Source: Anaeromyces robustus (Eukaryota; Neocallimastigomycota; Neocallimastigomycetes; Neocallimastigales; Neocallimastigaceae). Taken from it: a stretch of 64,000 nucleotides of DNA. Shown here piece by piece: positions 14,107-33,071 of the stretch (the stretch's first letter is position 1; each line of letters starts with the position of its first letter). The notes beneath the pieces are model-generated. The model did not search any database, was not told the origin of the DNA, and was given only the letters and a program-made list of their open reading frames with translations. The position numbers and the translations under genes were made by a program. The stretch spans positions 1 to 64,000 of the forward strand of contig MCFG01000127.1 in NCBI GenBank assembly GCA_002104895.1, given 5' to 3'.

Positions 14107-14864
14107 TTTACTATCATTATATCGTTTAAGATTTTTTTTTTCTTGATATCCAATTTAATCATTCATTTTTTTGTATTTTAAATATTATATATGTATGTAT
14201 ATCTATCTATTAATTAAATAATATTTTTAATTAATTATAATTACTTCTTTTAAAAATTCTGTATTAATAAAAAATGAAAAGTTATTATAGTAATAATAGT
14301 ATATAAAGAATAATAAAAATATAATAATAATGAAAATTAATAAACAATAAAAGAATATAAAAATAGTAAAAATCAAATTAAATCAAAATAATAAAATATA
14401 ATAAAATAAAATAAAATCAATAAATAACTAAATAAATAAAATTTTTTTTATTAATAGATAAATAAGTCATTAATATAAATGAGAAGAAAAAAATAAACTT
14501 TTTTTCAATAAAATATATATTTTTTTTTAAATAAGATAAATATATAAAAAAAGGGAATAATAATTGTATTATTATTTATTTAATTTTTATATTTATTATT
14601 TATTTTTAATTTTAATTTTAATTATTCACTATAAAGTGAATATGTATATTTATATATTGTTATTAATATGCTTTTATTTACAATACAAATTGAAATTGAT
14701 TAAATATTAGAATATGTCTTTAATTGTATTTGATTTATTTTAATATGCAAATTCAAAATTAAATATGGAAATATCAATATAAATCAATAAATCAATAAAT
14801 CAATAAATAAATAAATAAAAAAAATTGTAATTTATTTTATTATTTTATAATATATATTTGTATA
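14107..14864. other. Convergent 3' spacer between PSMG2 and RSPH10B
   Basis: A/T-only DNA with short taaat and caataaat runs, and no gene. It holds the two facing 3' UTRs. Confidence 0.5.
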
Positions 14865-22068
<7,204 letters not shown>

Positions 22069-23157
22069 CTAATTATTTTTTATTTTTTATTTTTTTATTT
22101 TTTTTTTCTTTCAAATAAAATATTTTTTATTTTATTTTTATTTTTTTTATTGTTTATAATTTTTATGTAAAAAGTTTTTTATTAGTTAGTATTCATTTTA
22201 ATTGATATTAATATATGTTTATATTTAATTAATATATATATTTGTTAAGAATTTATTATAATTTATGATATAAAGAAAAAAAAATCTTTTTTCAATAAAG
22301 TTAAAAACTTTAATATTATTTTTTTTTATATTTATTTTTTTTTTAATTAAAAAATTTTTTTTTTTTGTTTACATTATATAAATGTATGCTTTTATTTTTT
22401 ATTTTTTTAATATTTTTATATTTTATTTTTATATCTATAAAGAGGAAGTCTTATTTTAAAGTATTTAATAAATATTTCATGGATATTATAGATATTTTTT
22501 TTTTAATAATCAATAATGTAAAGAAATAAGAGATAGTAACAGAAAGCAAAAGAAATACATATAGTTATTTCTGAGTTTTAATTTGTTTATGGCTATATAT
22601 AATATATAATATATAAATATAATCATGTTCAATGGATTTTTAGTTTGAATATATGTAATATCAATTGAAATTATTTATATGTATTTTTTTTTTTTTTTTT
22701 TTTTTCTTTATGATTTTTAATATATATTAATATTTTTATATTAATAATAATTTTTATATGTATTTTTTTTTCTTTATGAATTTTAATATATATTAATATT
22801 TTTATATTAATAATAATTTTTATATGTTTTATTAGTATTTTTTATTATTTGGATAAAATTATAAAAATTATTATTATTTTATTATTATGTTTTATATTTA
22901 TAAAAACTTAATTCTGCAAATGTTGTACAATTGAAAAAAAAAAAAAATTTAATAAAATAATAAATACTATATTTATTCATTTAGTGGGATATTTTTTATT
23001 TCATATGGGAAATGATTTTATACTTTTAATGGTACTGAAGTTAAATAATTTTAAATTTTAACTTTAATTATATCAAATTAAATAATTTTTTCAAAATAAA
23101 ATAGTTTTATTATTTAATTATTATATTGAAACATTCTTTAATAATAATAAATAAATA
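22069..23157. other. Divergent intergenic region, RSPH10B / LRR gene
   Basis: Holds both promoters. The sequence is A/T-rich with long T-runs after 22080 (5' flank of RSPH10B) and a local duplication at 22673-22828. No recognised factor site. Confidence 0.5.
22673..22828. repeat. Direct duplication, about 77-bp period
   Basis: Two adjacent copies of a unit with a T-run, then ctttatga, then aatatatattaatattttta and ttaataataattttt. The copies differ mainly in T-run length. Confidence 0.75.
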
Positions 23158-24904
23158 ATGAGTAAAAAATCATTTATATTTGCTATATTTGTTGGCTTAA
23201 TTACAACAGTTTTATCATCTGAACTAGGAAACATATCATTTTATGGAAGGGGTCAGGCATCATTAGCAACTCATTGGTGTTCTGTTGAATCAATAAGAAG
23301 TTCAACTGGTGTTCATATATATTTTCCCGAAGAAGATGAAACCCAAAGTATAGCAACTAATAATAAAATAAGAAACTATCCAATGATTGTATATATGCCA
23401 GGTAAAGGTAACAAAAATTATTCATATATTAATTTTAGTATTACCAATCAAAGTGCAGATCTTTTAGAATCGAGTAAAATAAAAGCAGAATTAAGAATAT
23501 CAGCACCAAGTGCTAAAGATTTAATAGATGAAGGTTATACATGTGAATCTATTGGACTTACATGCACTAATTTAACAGATTATAATTTCTCGAAAAATGA
23601 AAAAGAATGGTTAAGTAAAGTAGATCTTAGGTTTTATATAGAATCAGACGATATTAGAAGTGATCCACAATATGATGATGAGGAAGTAGAGTATTTTAGA
23701 TTGCAACTTTCATTTGGTAAATTATCAACATCATGGAAAGAATATGTAAGCCAAATTTCGTTTGAAGAATATTTTGAAGATTTACCATATAGAGAATATT
23801 TAATTAGAAATTATGGTAGTATGCCAGTTAATGTTCATATAGGTAATACTTTTTTCCTTAAAAGTAGAGTTATTCCACTTCTTACTAATGGAGCACCAGC
23901 AAGTGGTTATTCAAGTTATAGTTGGCTTATTAACGGTGCTGATACTATGGGTATTGATACCAATGATGTTTATCCAGATGATAATGAAAAAAAAATTGCT
24001 TTAATTTATTCTGCTGTTAATAAAAATGATTATGCTTATTATGTTCATAATAGTTATTCTGATACATATGGTCCACCAGAAGCTATTTCTTTCCGTATTC
24101 GCTCTTTCTTTGTTAATAATTTTAAGTTAAAAATTGATAATATTAAAGAATTCAATCTTACTACTGAATATTCTATTCCTCGTAATTGTAAGATTCCAAA
24201 TGAAGAGGAAGTAGAAATTCTTGTAGATGTTCGTTCTTTAATATACGCAGACTCTTATCATATGGTAAATAATGATATTACTGGTTTCCTTATTCAAGCT
24301 TATACTGATAATGATCATGTTAAGGATAAATTAGTAAAACAAAACAAAGATGAAGATTATATTAATAGTAATACTTCAAAAGTATATTTCTATAGTTTTA
24401 ATCTTCATAATACTTATCCAACTAATCTCAAGCCATATACAGTTGTTAAGTATGATTCAAATCTAAGTAATGATTGTGATATATCTATGCATGATCATGC
24501 TGATTGGAAAGGAGAAAGTTACCAATGGCCAACTGTAATTAGTTCAGTTGATAAATATTATAAACTTATTGTTAATGCTATTGATGATAGTGAATTAAAC
24601 AGTGAAAACGACCTTCCAGGTAACTATTTATAAATAAATATAGAAAAAATAGTTGAAGTATATTTTAAAAATAATATAAAAAAAATAGTTAAAGTGGAAT
24701 TAAAAATAAATTATTTTCTAAAATTTAAATATATATGTATAAAATATTGAAAACTAAAACATAAAAAAAAAAAAAATTTATATTATAATAGATATATTCA
24801 CAACTGCTAATGAGTGTGAAAACGGTTTAAGATTAATTAAAAGACTTTATAAAACCAGTACCCTTAGGGATAAATATTCATGTGATAAAGAAAAACTTAA
24901 ACTG

Positions 24905-24935
<31 letters not shown>

Positions 24936-26278
24936 TTATACAAAATAATCATTTTTCTATAAAATTTTATCATCTGTTGTTTTTTTTTTTTTTTTTTTAA
25001 CATTTTATCGTATAATATATATAAAGTACCGTTGGTAAAAAATTTAGAGAGGATATTATTAGTGAATTGGATGCAGGAAAAGTACCAGAACAACTATCTA
25101 TAATGTTAGTATATTAATTATATTAATTAATATTTTGCTCTTATTATATTAATATATATACATAACTGTTATATTAATAACATATTATTATATATTATTA
25201 ATGAATTGTTTTTATATTTTGTTAGATCTTTAACCTCTATTTCAAGATTAAATTGTTCAATATTTGATTATATTAATATTGAGAGATTCCCATATTTGAA
25301 GATATTGTAATTATAATCACTATACATTAAATATTTTAGCTATTTAAATAATATTTTTTCTGACTTTCATTTTTGTTATAATATTAATATTGATATTATT
25401 ATTAAATGATCATATAATAATATTTAATATGAATTATATAGACAAATTACAAATAGTGAAGGTTTAAATTGTGAAATTCCAGATCATATTGGAAAATTAA
25501 AAAATCTTCAAACCATGTAAAATATTAACATAAATAATAAAAGTTTATAAATGAAGTAACTTGAAATTAATATTTTTAATAATTATTTATATATTTTATT
25601 TGTTAAATAAAGTGATTTAAAACATAATAAATTAACTGGAACTATACCCGAATCTATAGGAAATTTAGAAAATTTAGAAATATTGTAAGTATATAGTATC
25701 TACAGTATAATAAATAATCTCTTTTATCTACTTATATGAATATTAATAATATATGTAGATATAAAATTATTTATTATGTTTGTTAATTGCAGTGAGAATT
25801 TATTAATTTTTATAATTTTTTTTAATAGAGATTTGTCTTATAATGAACTTAAAGGTGAAATGCCAATAAATTTAAATAATCTTAAGAATTTAAAACAATT
25901 GTAAATATAAAAAAAATAATTTAATATTATGTTTTATAATTTTTTTTTTAATTTATATTAATATATTTATCTATAATCAAAAAAAAAAAAAAAAAACAAA
26001 AAACAAAAAACAAAAAACATATATATTATTATTTAATTAATAGTGATGTTAGTATTAATGATGAATTGGAAGGTGAAGTTCTTGAAAAAACATTAGAATC
26101 ATGTAATTATTTAAATACTACAATTTGTCATTATGCTAATACAGAATATTGTTATAATGGTTCAGATGAATGTCCAGAATCAACAGATTTACCAAATTTT
26201 TCCATTTTAAATTATCAAATATCATTTACGTTAAATTTGACCATTTCATTTATATTATGCTTATATATTTTCAATTAA
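23158..26278 (+). CDS. Secreted or cell-surface leucine-rich-repeat protein
   Basis: Exons: 23158-24619, 24792-24903, 25027-25104, 25226-25306, 25442-25516, 25613-25684, 25829-25900, 26044-26278; 728 aa. It begins with a clear signal peptide (MSKKSFIFAIFVGLITTVLS). Residues about 20-487 form a single-exon ectodomain of unknown family with few Cys and several N-glycosylation sequons. It is followed by plant-type LRRs, for example LKHNKLTGTIPESIGNLENL and LSYNELKGEMPINLNNLKNL. Each LRR is carried by its own 72-81 nt exon, bounded by phase-2 introns at the same spot in the repeat. The last exon gives a Cys-containing cap and a hydrophobic C-terminal tail ending SFILCLYIFN, which resembles a GPI-anchor signal or short membrane tail. 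An adhesion or recognition role is inference; no catalytic motif is seen. Confidence 0.85.
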
Positions 26279-26461
26279 TAACAGTATTATTTAATGACAA
26301 TAAACGATAGATATTTATATATATAATTTTACTTCAATTTTATTTATAAATAATATATTGAAGACTTAAAGATTCTTTTTTAAACAGAATAAAAATAAAT
26401 TTTTTGTTTGTATATATAATATATTTTATAATTCCTTATAGATAAAATATTCTTTTAATAT

Positions 26462-26592
26462 AAAATATTTTTAGTTAAAATATTTCAAAATTACTATATA
26501 GTGACGTGACTTAAATATGAATATTCTAAATATTGATTCACAAATTAAGAAATATTGATTTCTTAATCAAATGTTTTAACTAAAAATATTTT
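26462..26592. mobile_element. MITE-like element with 19-bp perfect terminal inverted repeats
   Basis: The left end aaaatatttttagttaaaa (26462-26480) is the exact reverse complement of the right end (26574-26592). The 93-bp interior includes gtgacgtgac and a small palindrome around gaaatattgatttc. There is no coding capacity and no clear target-site duplication. Size and ends fit a MITE, but one copy in A/T-rich DNA cannot prove mobility. Confidence 0.4.
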
Positions 26593-26742
26593 CAATTTGA
26601 ATTATCATTATTTTACTTAATAGTACATAGTACTATTTAGTAAAATAGTGATCATAATTCATTCTAACTATTTTTTTAAATAATAAGATTAATGTAAAAA
26701 TGAATAAGAGTAAAACGAAATTTACATAATAATAACTATATA

Positions 26743-26803
26743 CCTATATCTATATCTATATCTATATCTATATCTATATCTATATCTATATCTATATCTA
26801 TAT
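26743..26803. repeat. (ATCTAT)n hexanucleotide array
   Basis: About ten uninterrupted hexamer units. Confidence 0.95.
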
Positions 26804-27369
26804 ATGGAAAAAATGAAATAAACATAAAAACAAAAACATAAAAAAAATAAATATTAATTTAATATACAATTAAAATAAAAATGAATATATTTAATAATGA
26901 TTATAATAACAATAATATTTGTGTTAATGTTATTTTTTCAAGGTTAATAATGAGTTTAAACATTTATTATATAAATAATTATAATCTTATATTATTTATA
27001 TAAAGATAAATTATAAATATCATATTATTTTGATTTATATTATTATTTTATTTAATGGTTTAAATTATAGAATTAAGTAAGTGGTAATGAAAAAAGTATT
27101 TTATTTGGGTATTTTTTTTATTATTTTTATATTTCAATAAAGGAATAAAAATATAAATTATTATAGTAGGTATTTTACTTTTATATAATAAATAAGACAA
27201 ATAAGTAAATTTCCATTTCAATTTAAATTACAGTATTTTTTTTTTTTTTTTTTTTTTTACTTTAATCCTTTAATTATCAGCATGTTATTCTTTTCATAAT
27301 AATAATAACGAATAAAAATCTATTCTTGATAATATTTATATAATGCTTGTATTTTAATTACTTATTAAA

Positions 27370-28281
27370 TTAGTATTTTGAAGATTTCGATTTACTGGAA
27401 AATGAAGAATTTGAATTACTTGAGGAAGAACTACTAGTTGAACTTTTTGAACTTTTGCTTGAATATGAGCTAATTGAAGAACTTGAAGAGGAAGAAGTAT
27501 ATGATGAAGTAGACGATGACGAAGATGTTGAAGATGAAGATGTACTTGAATCAGAATCATAGTGAGAATCAGAGCTTGAACTACTTGAATCAGAATCAGT
27601 GTCGGAATCTGAACTTGAGCTTGAACTTGAATCTGAACTAGAACTAGAACTAGAGCTAGAGCTTGAACTTGAATCTGAACTAGAACTAGAACTAGAGCTA
27701 GAGCTTGAACTAGAACTAGAACTAGAACTAGTACTAGAATCGGATTCTGATTCAGAATCTGAATAATAATGTCTACGACGTTTACTATATTATTAATTTT
27801 ATTTAATAATGGTTATTAAAAAAAATTATTTTTTTTAAAAAAAATTATATATATATAATTATTAAGGAAATTTACCTTAATTTACGCTTTTTTTCTCTTT
27901 TTCTTAAAATATCTTTTGCAATACTTAGAGAAGGTGATCTTGCTCTTTTAATTTTATTATTAAGTTTTGGATTTTCAAGTCTTTTTGTTCTTGAAGGACG
28001 TGCAACATATTTTGGAGTTTTATTACATTCATAAGTATAATGACCTTTAACTAAACATTTTTGACAAAATTTCTCATAGTTGGATTTTCTTTTTTATATA
28101 TTTTAATATATATTATTAATATTTAAACATTTATTAGGTTATATAAATATTATTTATAGAAAATTATTTTATATGTTTTAAAAATATATAAATATATATT
28201 TATATAATTCATACAATTATTTTACCTTGATGACCTATTAATATCCGATAATGAATTTACAGGAACAGATTGAAAATTCAT
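27370..28281 (-). CDS. ZCCHC10: ZCCHC10-like CCHC zinc-knuckle protein with Ser-rich tail
   Basis: Exons (5' to 3'): 28281-28226, 28088-27876, 27784-27370; 227 aa, phases consistent, ATG in MNFQSVPVNSLSDINRSS. A single zinc knuckle near residue 30 (CQKCLVKGHYTYEC, spacing C-x2-C-x4-H-x4-C) is followed by KYVARPSRTKRL, matching the human ZCCHC10 knuckle and its YLHRPSRT segment. A basic stretch (RKREKKRKLRSKRRRH) then leads into about 120 residues of Ser/Asp/Glu repeats and a final SKSKSSKY. Human ZCCHC10 has the same order of knuckle, basic region and poly-Ser/Asp tail. It is probably nuclear and RNA-associated; the exact function is not established for the family. The Ser tract is encoded by imperfect repeats read on the plus strand as gaactagaacta-type DNA. 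Confidence 0.88.
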
Positions 28282-28827
28282 ATTTTAATTTTTATTTTTC
28301 TTTATATCTTCTTTTTTATTATTTTATTAATAAATTCATATATCAATAAATAAAATTATTAATTTAATAGAATTATTAGATATTATATTAATTTAATTGA
28401 AATTCTGTATTTTTAACTGGTATAATATATTATTCTTTATATAAATATCTTGTATTATTAAATTTTATTTAATTTTAATTATTCTATTTTATTTAATTAT
28501 TCTCAAAAATTATAAAAATATTTAAAAAATTAAAAATTTTAGATATAATTTAAACCAATCAAAAAAATAAAATAAAATGGAATAATTTAGGTACTTATTT
28601 TAATTAAAATTTTTTATTTTTTTGCTGGACTTTTATTTCAAATAGTTTTAAATTTTTTAAAGTGATTTATAATAATTTAAAAGCCATTGCGTAATTTAAA
28701 TATTTTACGGATAGAAAATTAGTATATAAATAAAGAATAATTTCGTTATTTAAATAAGATTAAAATTTGTGTAATATACATTTCATATACTTTTATAAAC
28801 ATTTTTAATTCATTTTTTTTTTTGAAC
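28282..28827. promoter_or_regulatory. Bidirectional promoter region, ZCCHC10 / methyltransferase
   Basis: A 546-bp spacer between two divergent start codons must contain both promoters. A tata-aata sequence lies near 28723-28733, about 100 bp before the methyltransferase ATG. In DNA this A/T-rich it cannot be singled out as a TATA box. Confidence 0.35.
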
Positions 28828-29622
28828 ATGATTGTTGATAATAGAATTGATAAAGGTAAAGCATTTGACTGGGGTAAAACTTCTGAAGATTATGCTAAAT
28901 TTAGAGATATATATCCATCTGAGTTTTATGAAAAACTTGTTTCAAGAAATATTGGTGTTAAAGATCAATATATATTAGATATAGCAACAGGTACAGGTGT
29001 TTTGCCAAGAAATATGTATAATTATGGTGCAAAATGGATTGGTACAGATATATCAGAAAATCAAATTGAGCAAGCAAAAATTTTAGCAAAAAATGATAAT
29101 ATGAATATTGAATTTTCAGCTTGTTCAACAGAAGAATTAGATTTTCCAGAAAATACTTTTGATATTATTACCGCATGTCAATGCTTTTGGTATTTTGATT
29201 ATAAAGTCGTTGCTCCAAAGCTTGCTAAAATGTTAAAGAAAGGTGGTAAGTTTGTTGTTTTATGTATGGAATGGTTACCATTTGAAGATAAAATTGCAGG
29301 TGCAAGTGAAGAAGTTATTTTAAAATATAGTCCAAATTGGTCAGGAGCTGGTGAAATTAAAAAGCCAATTTCAGTACCAGAAGAATTTAAAGAATATTTT
29401 GATATTGAATATCATGAAGAATATGATTTATTTGTTCCATTTACAAGAGAAACATGGCACGGTAGGATACGTGCATGTAGAGGAGTTGGAGCTTCACTTA
29501 ATGATGATGAACTTCGTAAATGGAATAAAGAACATTGGGATTTAATGTTAAATATTGCTCCAGAAGGAGAATTTAAGATTCATCATTATGCAGCTATACT
29601 TGAGCTTAAAGTTAAAAAGTAA
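28828..29622 (+). CDS. Class I SAM-dependent methyltransferase, bacterial type
   Basis: Intronless, 264 aa, ATG at 28828 (MIVDNRIDKGKAFDWG). It is a Methyltransf_11-type small-molecule methyltransferase. Motif I is LDIATGTGVLPRNM (the E/DxGxGxG SAM-binding loop), motif II acidic GTDISENQIEQA, post-motif acidic CSTEELDFPENTFD, then ITACQCFWYFD and LAKMLKKGGKFVVL. The C-terminal half (LPFEDKIAGASEEVILKYSP, VPFTRETWHGRIRACRG, HHYAAILELK) is the arrangement found in class I methyltransferases of Clostridia/Lachnospiraceae. Most genes around it have introns. Both points suggest horizontal transfer from gut Firmicutes, a known habit of anaerobic fungi, though a database tree is needed to prove it. 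The substrate is unknown. Codons have been ameliorated to the A/T-rich host. Confidence 0.93.
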   Translation: MIVDNRIDKGKAFDWGKTSEDYAKFRDIYPSEFYEKLVSRNIGVKDQYILDIATGTGVLPRNMYNYGAKWIGTDISENQIEQAKILAKNDNMNIEFSACSTEELDFPENTFDIITACQCFWYFDYKVVAPKLAKMLKKGGKFVVLCMEWLPFEDKIAGASEEVILKYSPNWSGAGEIKKPISVPEEFKEYFDIEYHEEYDLFVPFTRETWHGRIRACRGVGASLNDDELRKWNKEHWDLMLNIAPEGEFKIHHYAAILELKVKK

Positions 29623-29765
29623 ATTCAATATTAAATATTAATAAAAAGGTAGGAATAAAAATTATAATTAAGTTATAAATTTAAAAGAATTTTTTTATTT
29701 TTTTTTTAGTAATGTTATAGTTAATAAATAAATAAATAAATAAATAAATAAGTAAGTAAATAAAA

Positions 29766-29800
<35 letters not shown>

Positions 29801-30350
29801 AATAAAATAAAATAAATAAAATAAATAAAATAAATAAAATAAATAAAATAAATAAAATAAATAAAATAAATAAATACTATATATATGGGTTCATAAATGC
29901 CAATTCAAAGTTTAATATAACATTTATATGGTTTATAATATTTTATTCTTTTAAATGTTACAATTAAATTTTAAAATAATTATATATAATTAAATAATCT
30001 TATATATTATAAAAATATACTATATCAAATATGGTAATAATACAAATTTTTAGAATGAATGTAAATAATTTTGTATATTAAAGCAATATAAATATATATA
30101 ATAGAATTTCTAGATATTATTATTATTATTATTTTTTCATTACTATAAAATTTTCATATTATCATAATTTTTTATTATTTATTATTATAATTATTATAAA
30201 AATTTTTTTATATAGTTTATATTTGCATATTGGAATAAATAATATAAAAATATGTTCTAAAAAATAAATTATTTTATTTTAGTCTTTATTTAAATATATT
30301 ATTTTCTTTTTCCTTTTTTCCTTTTCATTTTTTTATTCCTTTTCATTTTT
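29623..30350. other. Convergent 3' spacer with AAAT/AAATA array
   Basis: A/T-only sequence. 29720-29876 is a compound array in which taaa units change to aaata units. No gene. Confidence 0.55.
29720..29876. repeat. Compound (TAAA)/(TAAAA) array
   Basis: A tetranucleotide run (29720-29800) grades into an aaataaaat-type nonamer/pentamer run up to 29876. Confidence 0.9.
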
Positions 30351-32186
30351 TTATTCCTTTTCTTTTTCCTTTTCCTTTTCCTTTTCCTTTTCCTTTTCAT
30401 TTTCCTTTTCCTTTTCCTTTTCCTTTTCATTTTCATTTTCATTTTCATTTTCATTTTCCTTTTCATTTTCATTTTCATTTTCATTTTCATTTTCCTTTTC
30501 CTTTTCATTTTCATTTTCATTTTCATTTTCATTTTCATTTTCATTTTCATTTTCATTTTCATTTTCATTTTCATTTTCATTTTCATTTTCATTTTCATTT
30601 TCATTTTCATTTTCATTTTCATTTTCATTTTCATTTTCATTTTCATTTTCATTTTCATTTTCATTTTCATTTTCATTTTCATTTTCATTTTCCTTTTCCT
30701 TTTCCCTTTCCTTTTCCTTTTCATTTTCCTTTTCCCTTTCCTTTTCCTTTTCCTTTTCTTTTTGTTTTTCTTTTTCATTATCTTTAATATAATTTTTTAA
30801 AAATTCTATGGTATGAAAGTTTTCGCCTTTTATAGCAAAATCAAATGCTGTTAAACCTTCATTATCTTTTTCATAAATATTCATTTTTTTATCAATTAAA
30901 TATTTAACAATATTTAGGTATCCAAAAAATGCTGCTAGCATTAAAACATTATAACCTTTTTTATCCTTTTCATTATAATCAATTCCATTTTCTATCATAT
31001 ATTTTATCATTGTTATTTCTCCTGACCTTACACAAAGATGTAAAGCATTATCATCCTTATTATTTTTATCATTTAAATTTCCTCCATTTTCATTTAAATA
31101 TTTAACTACGGAAAAGTAACCATATTTTGCTCCTAATAATAAAGCTGTATATCCTTTAGGATTTTTTTGATGGATATTAGCTCCTTTATTCACCAAATAT
31201 TTAACACATTCCATTTTACCATGTCCAGCAGCAATCATTAATGGTGTATTACCAAACCCATCTGTAACATTTATATCTGCTCCACGTTCGATTAAAAATT
31301 TAACTTGATCTAAATGAGTATAAGCTGCGAAGGTTAATGGTGTAAAAATCTTTTTATATACTTTGTTTTTATTAATACCATATTGAATTAAATAATTTAC
31401 AATATCATAACGATTAAAAAGAAGTGCTCTTAAGAGTAAGCCATAACCATTAAATTCATCAAATGCTTTCGTTTTCATATTGAAATGAATATCATGAGTG
31501 AATAATAAATCCAATAAATTTATACATTCTTGATCAACATTTTCAATGACACATTTATACATACTTTTAGTAATAGTAATTTTTGATTTTTCATCATCTA
31601 AAAGTTTTTTAAATTCTTTAGAACTTAATTTTTTTTTAGTTTTTTTATAAGTTAAAAGAAGAATAATAAATTCATTATTATAGATAGTAGAGTGGAAGAG
31701 TTTTTTAATAATTTTATCAAAATCCTTAACCTGACTTTGAATAATTTGTGTTAACACTGAACATTTTTTATTCCATTGTTTATTAATATTAACACCCTTT
31801 TTAATACAATAATTTAAATTTTTTTTAGTGAGTTTATTTTTTTGTATGAGATAGGTTAAAATATTTTGATTTTGCTTATTTGTATAATTAATATTTTCCT
31901 TTTTCCCCTTTTTCAGTAAAGCATCAGAAATTTTGAAATTTTGAGTTTCAATTGCACAATAAATTGGAATTTTCCCAGATGTTGTTTCGTAATTTATATC
32001 TTTATATTTTTCTATAATAAATTCAATAATACTATCAGGAGAATGGTTTTCTATTGCATAAGTTAATGGATCAAATTTTTCTTTTGGTATATTATTTAAA
32101 TTTATATTATTAAATTCTAGATAAGAATGAAATTCATATAAATTTTTATTATCAATTAAATCTTTTATTTTTTTAATCAAATTCAT
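30351..32186 (-). CDS. Ankyrin-repeat protein with (Glu-Asn/Lys)n tail
   Basis: Single exon, 611 aa, ATG at 32184-32186. Residues about 1-460 are ankyrin repeats. The first half is degenerate (FDPLTYAIENH, GKIPIYCAIET). The second half is canonical: GFGNTPLMIAAGHGKMECVK, GYTALLLGAKYGYFSVVKYL, DNALHLCVRSG, GYNVLMLAAFFGYLNIVKYL. From about residue 475 to the end the protein is almost only alternating Glu with Asn or Lys (EN/EK), encoded by a GAAAAT/GAAAAG hexamer array (30353-30768). There is no signal peptide or membrane segment. The role is probably protein-protein interaction; the partner is unknown. Intronless ankyrin proteins of this style recur in this type of genome, and a second lies at 57-59 kb. 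Tail length is likely to vary between strains. Confidence 0.9.
   Translation of the reverse strand: MNLIKKIKDLIDNKNLYEFHSYLEFNNINLNNIPKEKFDPLTYAIENHSPDSIIEFIIEKYKDINYETTSGKIPIYCAIETQNFKISDALLKKGKKENINYTNKQNQNILTYLIQKNKLTKKNLNYCIKKGVNINKQWNKKCSVLTQIIQSQVKDFDKIIKKLFHSTIYNNEFIILLLTYKKTKKKLSSKEFKKLLDDEKSKITITKSMYKCVIENVDQECINLLDLLFTHDIHFNMKTKAFDEFNGYGLLLRALLFNRYDIVNYLIQYGINKNKVYKKIFTPLTFAAYTHLDQVKFLIERGADINVTDGFGNTPLMIAAGHGKMECVKYLVNKGANIHQKNPKGYTALLLGAKYGYFSVVKYLNENGGNLNDKNNKDDNALHLCVRSGEITMIKYMIENGIDYNEKDKKGYNVLMLAAFFGYLNIVKYLIDKKMNIYEKDNEGLTAFDFAIKGENFHTIEFLKNYIKDNEKEKQKEKEKEKEREKENEKEKEREKEKENENENENENENENENENENENENENENENENENENENENENENENENENENENENENENENEKEKENENENENENEKENENENENENEKEKEKEKENEKEKEKEKEKEKEKE
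30353..30768. repeat. Coding hexanucleotide (TTTTCA/TTTTCC)n array
   Basis: About 70 hexamer units, on the coding strand GAAAAT or GAAAAG, giving the EN/EK tail of the ankyrin protein. Confidence 0.95.
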
Positions 32187-32783
32187 TTTTAATCAAACTG
32201 AAAAAAAAAAAAAAAAATAAAAAAAAAAAAAATTACTTTTATATAAGAATATATAATAGTTATGATAAATAATATTATATAATTTTATCAGTTCCTAAAT
32301 ATCCTAAACCATTTTTGGATTTTTTCTATATATAATTTATTCACTAGAAAGATATTATATATATAATATTGTTAAGTAAAATGAAATAATCTTTATAAAA
32401 TATATATTAAATTTTTCTCTTTCTAATCACCTTGGTTAATAATAGACTATATAATATATATACATGAAATAATTTTTTACAGTTTTTTGATAATTATTAT
32501 TTTATATAAATCAAACTCACTAAAAAAAAAATAAAATTATACTTTAATATATTTAAACTAATATATATATATATATATATTGGAATAAAAAGAGATGTCA
32601 AAAAATTATGAAGAATTCTATATAGGTTGTTTTATATTTTGTTCATCAAGTTAAATAATAATAAAAGGTTAATAATAAGATTAAAAAAAAAAAATAGAAT
32701 AAAAAATATAATTTTTTTTTATATTGTTAATTTTAATTATTATTCTTGTATATTATATATATATATATATATATATTTTTCTT

Positions 32784-32873
32784 TAGATTTATTATCTTTA
32801 ATATTTTAAAATTTGATATTTTTTTAAATATTGAAGATAATAAATCTATAAAAATTTAAAAAATATCAAATTT
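32784..32873. repeat. Two interlocked inverted repeats
   Basis: tagatttattatctt.. at 32784-32806 pairs with 32826-32848 (one mismatch). aaatttgatatt.. at about 32808-32828 pairs with about 32855-32873. The two pairings alternate (left1, left2, right1, right2), the topology of a pseudoknot or of nested fold-back insertions. Confidence 0.65.
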
Positions 32874-33071
32874 ATATTTTTATAAAAGTATGTAAACTTT
32901 TTAATATTTTTAATGACTATTTTATTTTATTTTTTTTTTTTTTAATTATTTATAGTTAAAACTTTAATTAAATATTTTTAAATTTATTATTATTATACTA
33001 TTATTTTGGAAAATACAGTTGAAAATTTTAAGAATAGAAATTAATATAATAATTATTTATTTAATATTTAA

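Larger units (their letters stand above)
26279..27369. other. Convergent 3' spacer with small repeats
   Basis: No gene. It contains a MITE-like inverted-repeat element (26462-26592) and an ATCTAT array (26743-26803), listed separately. The rest is A/T-only. Confidence 0.5.

Noticed and set aside
30299-30778. Lys/Met-rich open frame
   Set aside because: Frame-shifted shadow of the (EN)n tail of the ankyrin gene.
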